Assembly (NCBI GenBank): GCA_043733485.1 | Contig: JAYTGN010000074.1 | Span: 1 to 6,906, forward strand | Length of the DNA: 6,906 nucleotides | Reading direction: 5' to 3' | Source: Urbifossiella sp043733485 | Lineage (GTDB): Bacteria > Planctomycetota > Planctomycetia > Gemmatales > Gemmataceae | The notes under the pieces: generated by a model | Told to the model about the DNA's origin: nothing | Databases searched by the model: none | The model's input: the letters and a program-made list of their open reading frames with translations, nothing else | Position numbers and translations under genes: made by a program | In this document: piece after piece, positions 5,629 through 6,906 of the stretch | How the letters are laid out: each line of letters begins with the position of its first letter | Numbering within the stretch: the first letter of the stretch is position 1

Positions 5629-6549
5629 ATGCACCCGCTTTTCCGAACGGCCGCGATGGTCTTCGTCTCCGCGTTCGCCCTTCTCCTCGCAATCGGACTC
5701 ATCGTGGCGGCTGGGCACCACCTCAATTTTTTCGCTCCCAATGCGTGGAACGACCTCCGCATGCCGGACGCCTTGGCCGTGCTCCTGGTCGGCGGGATAG
5801 TTGGAGCCGGCGAACTCGTGTCCCGGTACAAGACCAATCCGTGGCGAGCGGTGCAGTCCGCGCCCGGCGTGGCGTACGTTGCCGTGAATGGTCTCGCCGG
5901 GCTCCTGGCCCTGACGATCCTCTACGCCGGCGACATCCGATTCACGGTCGATACGACACCCCCCGCGCAGCAGCCAGCGACACCCACGGCCGGGGAACCG
6001 AAGGCCAAACCGAACGACGAGGCAAAGACCAAACCCGCGGAAGCCGAACCGCTCGTGCCGAGCCCCGCACCGACGATTTTCTGGGATGCGGACACGCGGT
6101 TGCGGTTCCTCCGCGTCCTCGTCGCCGGGTTCGGCGCGATGGCTCTGTTTCGCTCGTCCTTCTTCAACGTCCGCGTCGGCGATCGCGACGTGCCCGTCGG
6201 CTTCAACATCGCGCTGCAGGTAATCCTGACCGCCGTGGATCGGGCGGTGGATCGCCTCCAGGGACTGCACCGTCACGTAGTCGTAGCCACACGACTGCTG
6301 AGAGACCCTTTGAAGTTGAAGTTCGCGGACATCGCCATCGCCCTGCCGTCGTACTGTTTCGGTCTGCTTGAAAACATGACCTCGGAGGAGCAAACCGCCA
6401 CCCGCGCGCAGGTCGATAAGATCGCCAGTAACGTGGGGAACCGCTTGAAAGATATGGACCAACTCCGGCTGCTCTACTTGCTGCTATTGACCGTAGTCGG
6501 AGAGGAAGTACTGGAGCAGGCGGTGACGCACTTCGGCACTCCGTCCTAG
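5629..6549 (+). CDS. unrecognised multi-pass membrane protein with Pro/Lys-rich linker
   Basis: I cannot name this 306-residue protein. It has three clear membrane helices at about 7-29, 47-65 and 79-101, then a low-complexity segment rich in Pro, Ala, Lys and Glu (108-149), then a fourth likely helix (160-174). The following stretch, F-R-S-S-F-F-N-V-R-V-G-D (174-185) and V-G-F-N-I-A-L-Q (190-197), leads into an amphipathic D-R-A-V-D-R-L helix (204-210). The C-terminal 120 residues look soluble and mainly helical and include a leucine-rich segment, L-R-L-L-Y-L-L-L-L-T-V-V (279-290), that may be buried rather than membrane-spanning. The linker is probably extracytoplasmic between helices three and four if the N-terminus is inside, leaving the C-terminal domain in the cytoplasm. 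AGGGG (5618-5622) supports the ATG at 5629. It is probably co-transcribed with the winged-helix gene and ends 15 bases from the converging accC. Confidence 0.75.
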   Translation: MHPLFRTAAMVFVSAFALLLAIGLIVAAGHHLNFFAPNAWNDLRMPDALAVLLVGGIVGAGELVSRYKTNPWRAVQSAPGVAYVAVNGLAGLLALTILYAGDIRFTVDTTPPAQQPATPTAGEPKAKPNDEAKTKPAEAEPLVPSPAPTIFWDADTRLRFLRVLVAGFGAMALFRSSFFNVRVGDRDVPVGFNIALQVILTAVDRAVDRLQGLHRHVVVATRLLRDPLKLKFADIAIALPSYCFGLLENMTSEEQTATRAQVDKIASNVGNRLKDMDQLRLLYLLLLTVVGEEVLEQAVTHFGTPS

Positions 6550-6564
6550 TAATATGTCGTCGAG

Positions 6565-6906
6565 CTATCCCTTCTTCGGCATGAGAACGCGCTCGATGTA
6601 CGTCGTGTCGACGTTCCCTTCCACGAATTCCTTCGCCTCGAAGATGCGCTGGTGAATCGGGATCGTCGTGTGGATGCCCTCCACGACGAACTCGCGCAAG
6701 GCCCGCTTCATCACGGCGAACGCCTCGGCCCGCGTCGGCTGGAACACGAGCAACTTCGCCACCATCGAATCGTAGTTCGGCGGCACGCGATAGCCCGCGA
6801 CCACGTGCGAATCGACCCGCACGCCGGGGCCGCCCGGCAGTTGCCACGTCTTGATCGTACCGGGGCTCGGGCGGAAATCGTTGTCCGGATCCTCGGCGTT
6901 GATCCG
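6565..6906 (-). CDS. accC: biotin carboxylase subunit of acetyl-CoA carboxylase, C-terminal part (5' end outside window)
   Basis: The 113 codons read from the window edge begin R-I-N-A-E-D-P and continue through FRPSPG, PGGPGVRVDSH, GYRVPPNYDSMVAKL, RALREFVVEGIHTTIPIH and a YIERVL end. This is the signature of the biotin carboxylase C-terminal domain. The first arginine should correspond to the catalytic Arg338 of the Escherichia coli enzyme, and the length from there matches (about 112 residues). The full protein should carboxylate biotin on the carrier AccB with ATP and bicarbonate, the first half-reaction of malonyl-CoA formation in fatty-acid synthesis, in the cytoplasm. The ATP-grasp core and any adjacent accB lie beyond 6906. 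An internal ATG at 6822 is not the start, because the family sequence continues unbroken upstream of it. Pyruvate or propionyl carboxylase biotin domains are similar, but the stop soon after YIERVLMPKKG fits a stand-alone AccC. Confidence 0.93.
   Translation of the reverse strand, partial: RINAEDPDNDFRPSPGTIKTWQLPGGPGVRVDSHVVAGYRVPPNYDSMVAKLLVFQPTRAEAFAVMKRALREFVVEGIHTTIPIHQRIFEAKEFVEGNVDTTYIERVLMPKKG

Noticed and set aside
5590..6462. 290-residue minus-strand open frame opposite the membrane protein
   Set aside because: It is an antisense shadow; the + strand frame has membrane helices, a ribosome site and sensible spacing.

Overview
This 6.9-kb window is GC-rich, densely coded bacterial chromosome. 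It most likely comes from a planctomycete of the Gemmata group. That placement is an inference from the gene style: an exported protein built of STN/secretin-N-like repeats, a MASE1-PAS sensor with a Cys-rich CKKIRDD tail, scattered single genes with frequent strand switches, and GC-rich leaders with few recognisable promoters. No rRNA, tRNA, CRISPR array, insertion sequence or attachment site was found, and nothing indicates recent transfer.

Layout from left to right. Positions 1-216 hold no gene I can support; there is a GC-rich hairpin at 42-65. A small four-helix DoxX-like membrane protein lies at 217-606 (+). A WbpA-type nucleotide-sugar dehydrogenase follows at 722-2050 (+), behind a leader with a perfect TTGACA box and a 7-bp inverted repeat. 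An exported two-repeat STN-like protein lies at 2051-3010 (-), and its stop codon directly abuts that of the dehydrogenase. A divergent intergenic region (3011-3157) separates it from a probable two-gene unit on the + strand: an unrecognised 126-residue cytoplasmic protein (3158-3538) and a MASE1-PAS sensor (3561-5138). The next probable + strand unit is a small winged-helix protein (5261-5593) followed 35 bp later by an unrecognised multi-pass membrane protein (5629-6549). The window ends in the C-terminal quarter of biotin carboxylase, accC (6565-6906, -), whose 5' part lies outside.

Functionally the window is a mixture rather than one pathway. The dehydrogenase makes uronic-acid nucleotide sugars for surface polysaccharide, but no glycosyltransferase or export genes accompany it here. 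AccC belongs to fatty-acid synthesis. The parts most worth attention are the sensor, which has no recognisable catalytic output and ends in a paired-cysteine module, the winged-helix/membrane-protein pair, and the secretin-N-like repeat protein with no secretin channel. I did not see a clear new defence or mobile system. Regulatory calls are weak, because sigma-factor consensus sequences in this group are poorly known to me.
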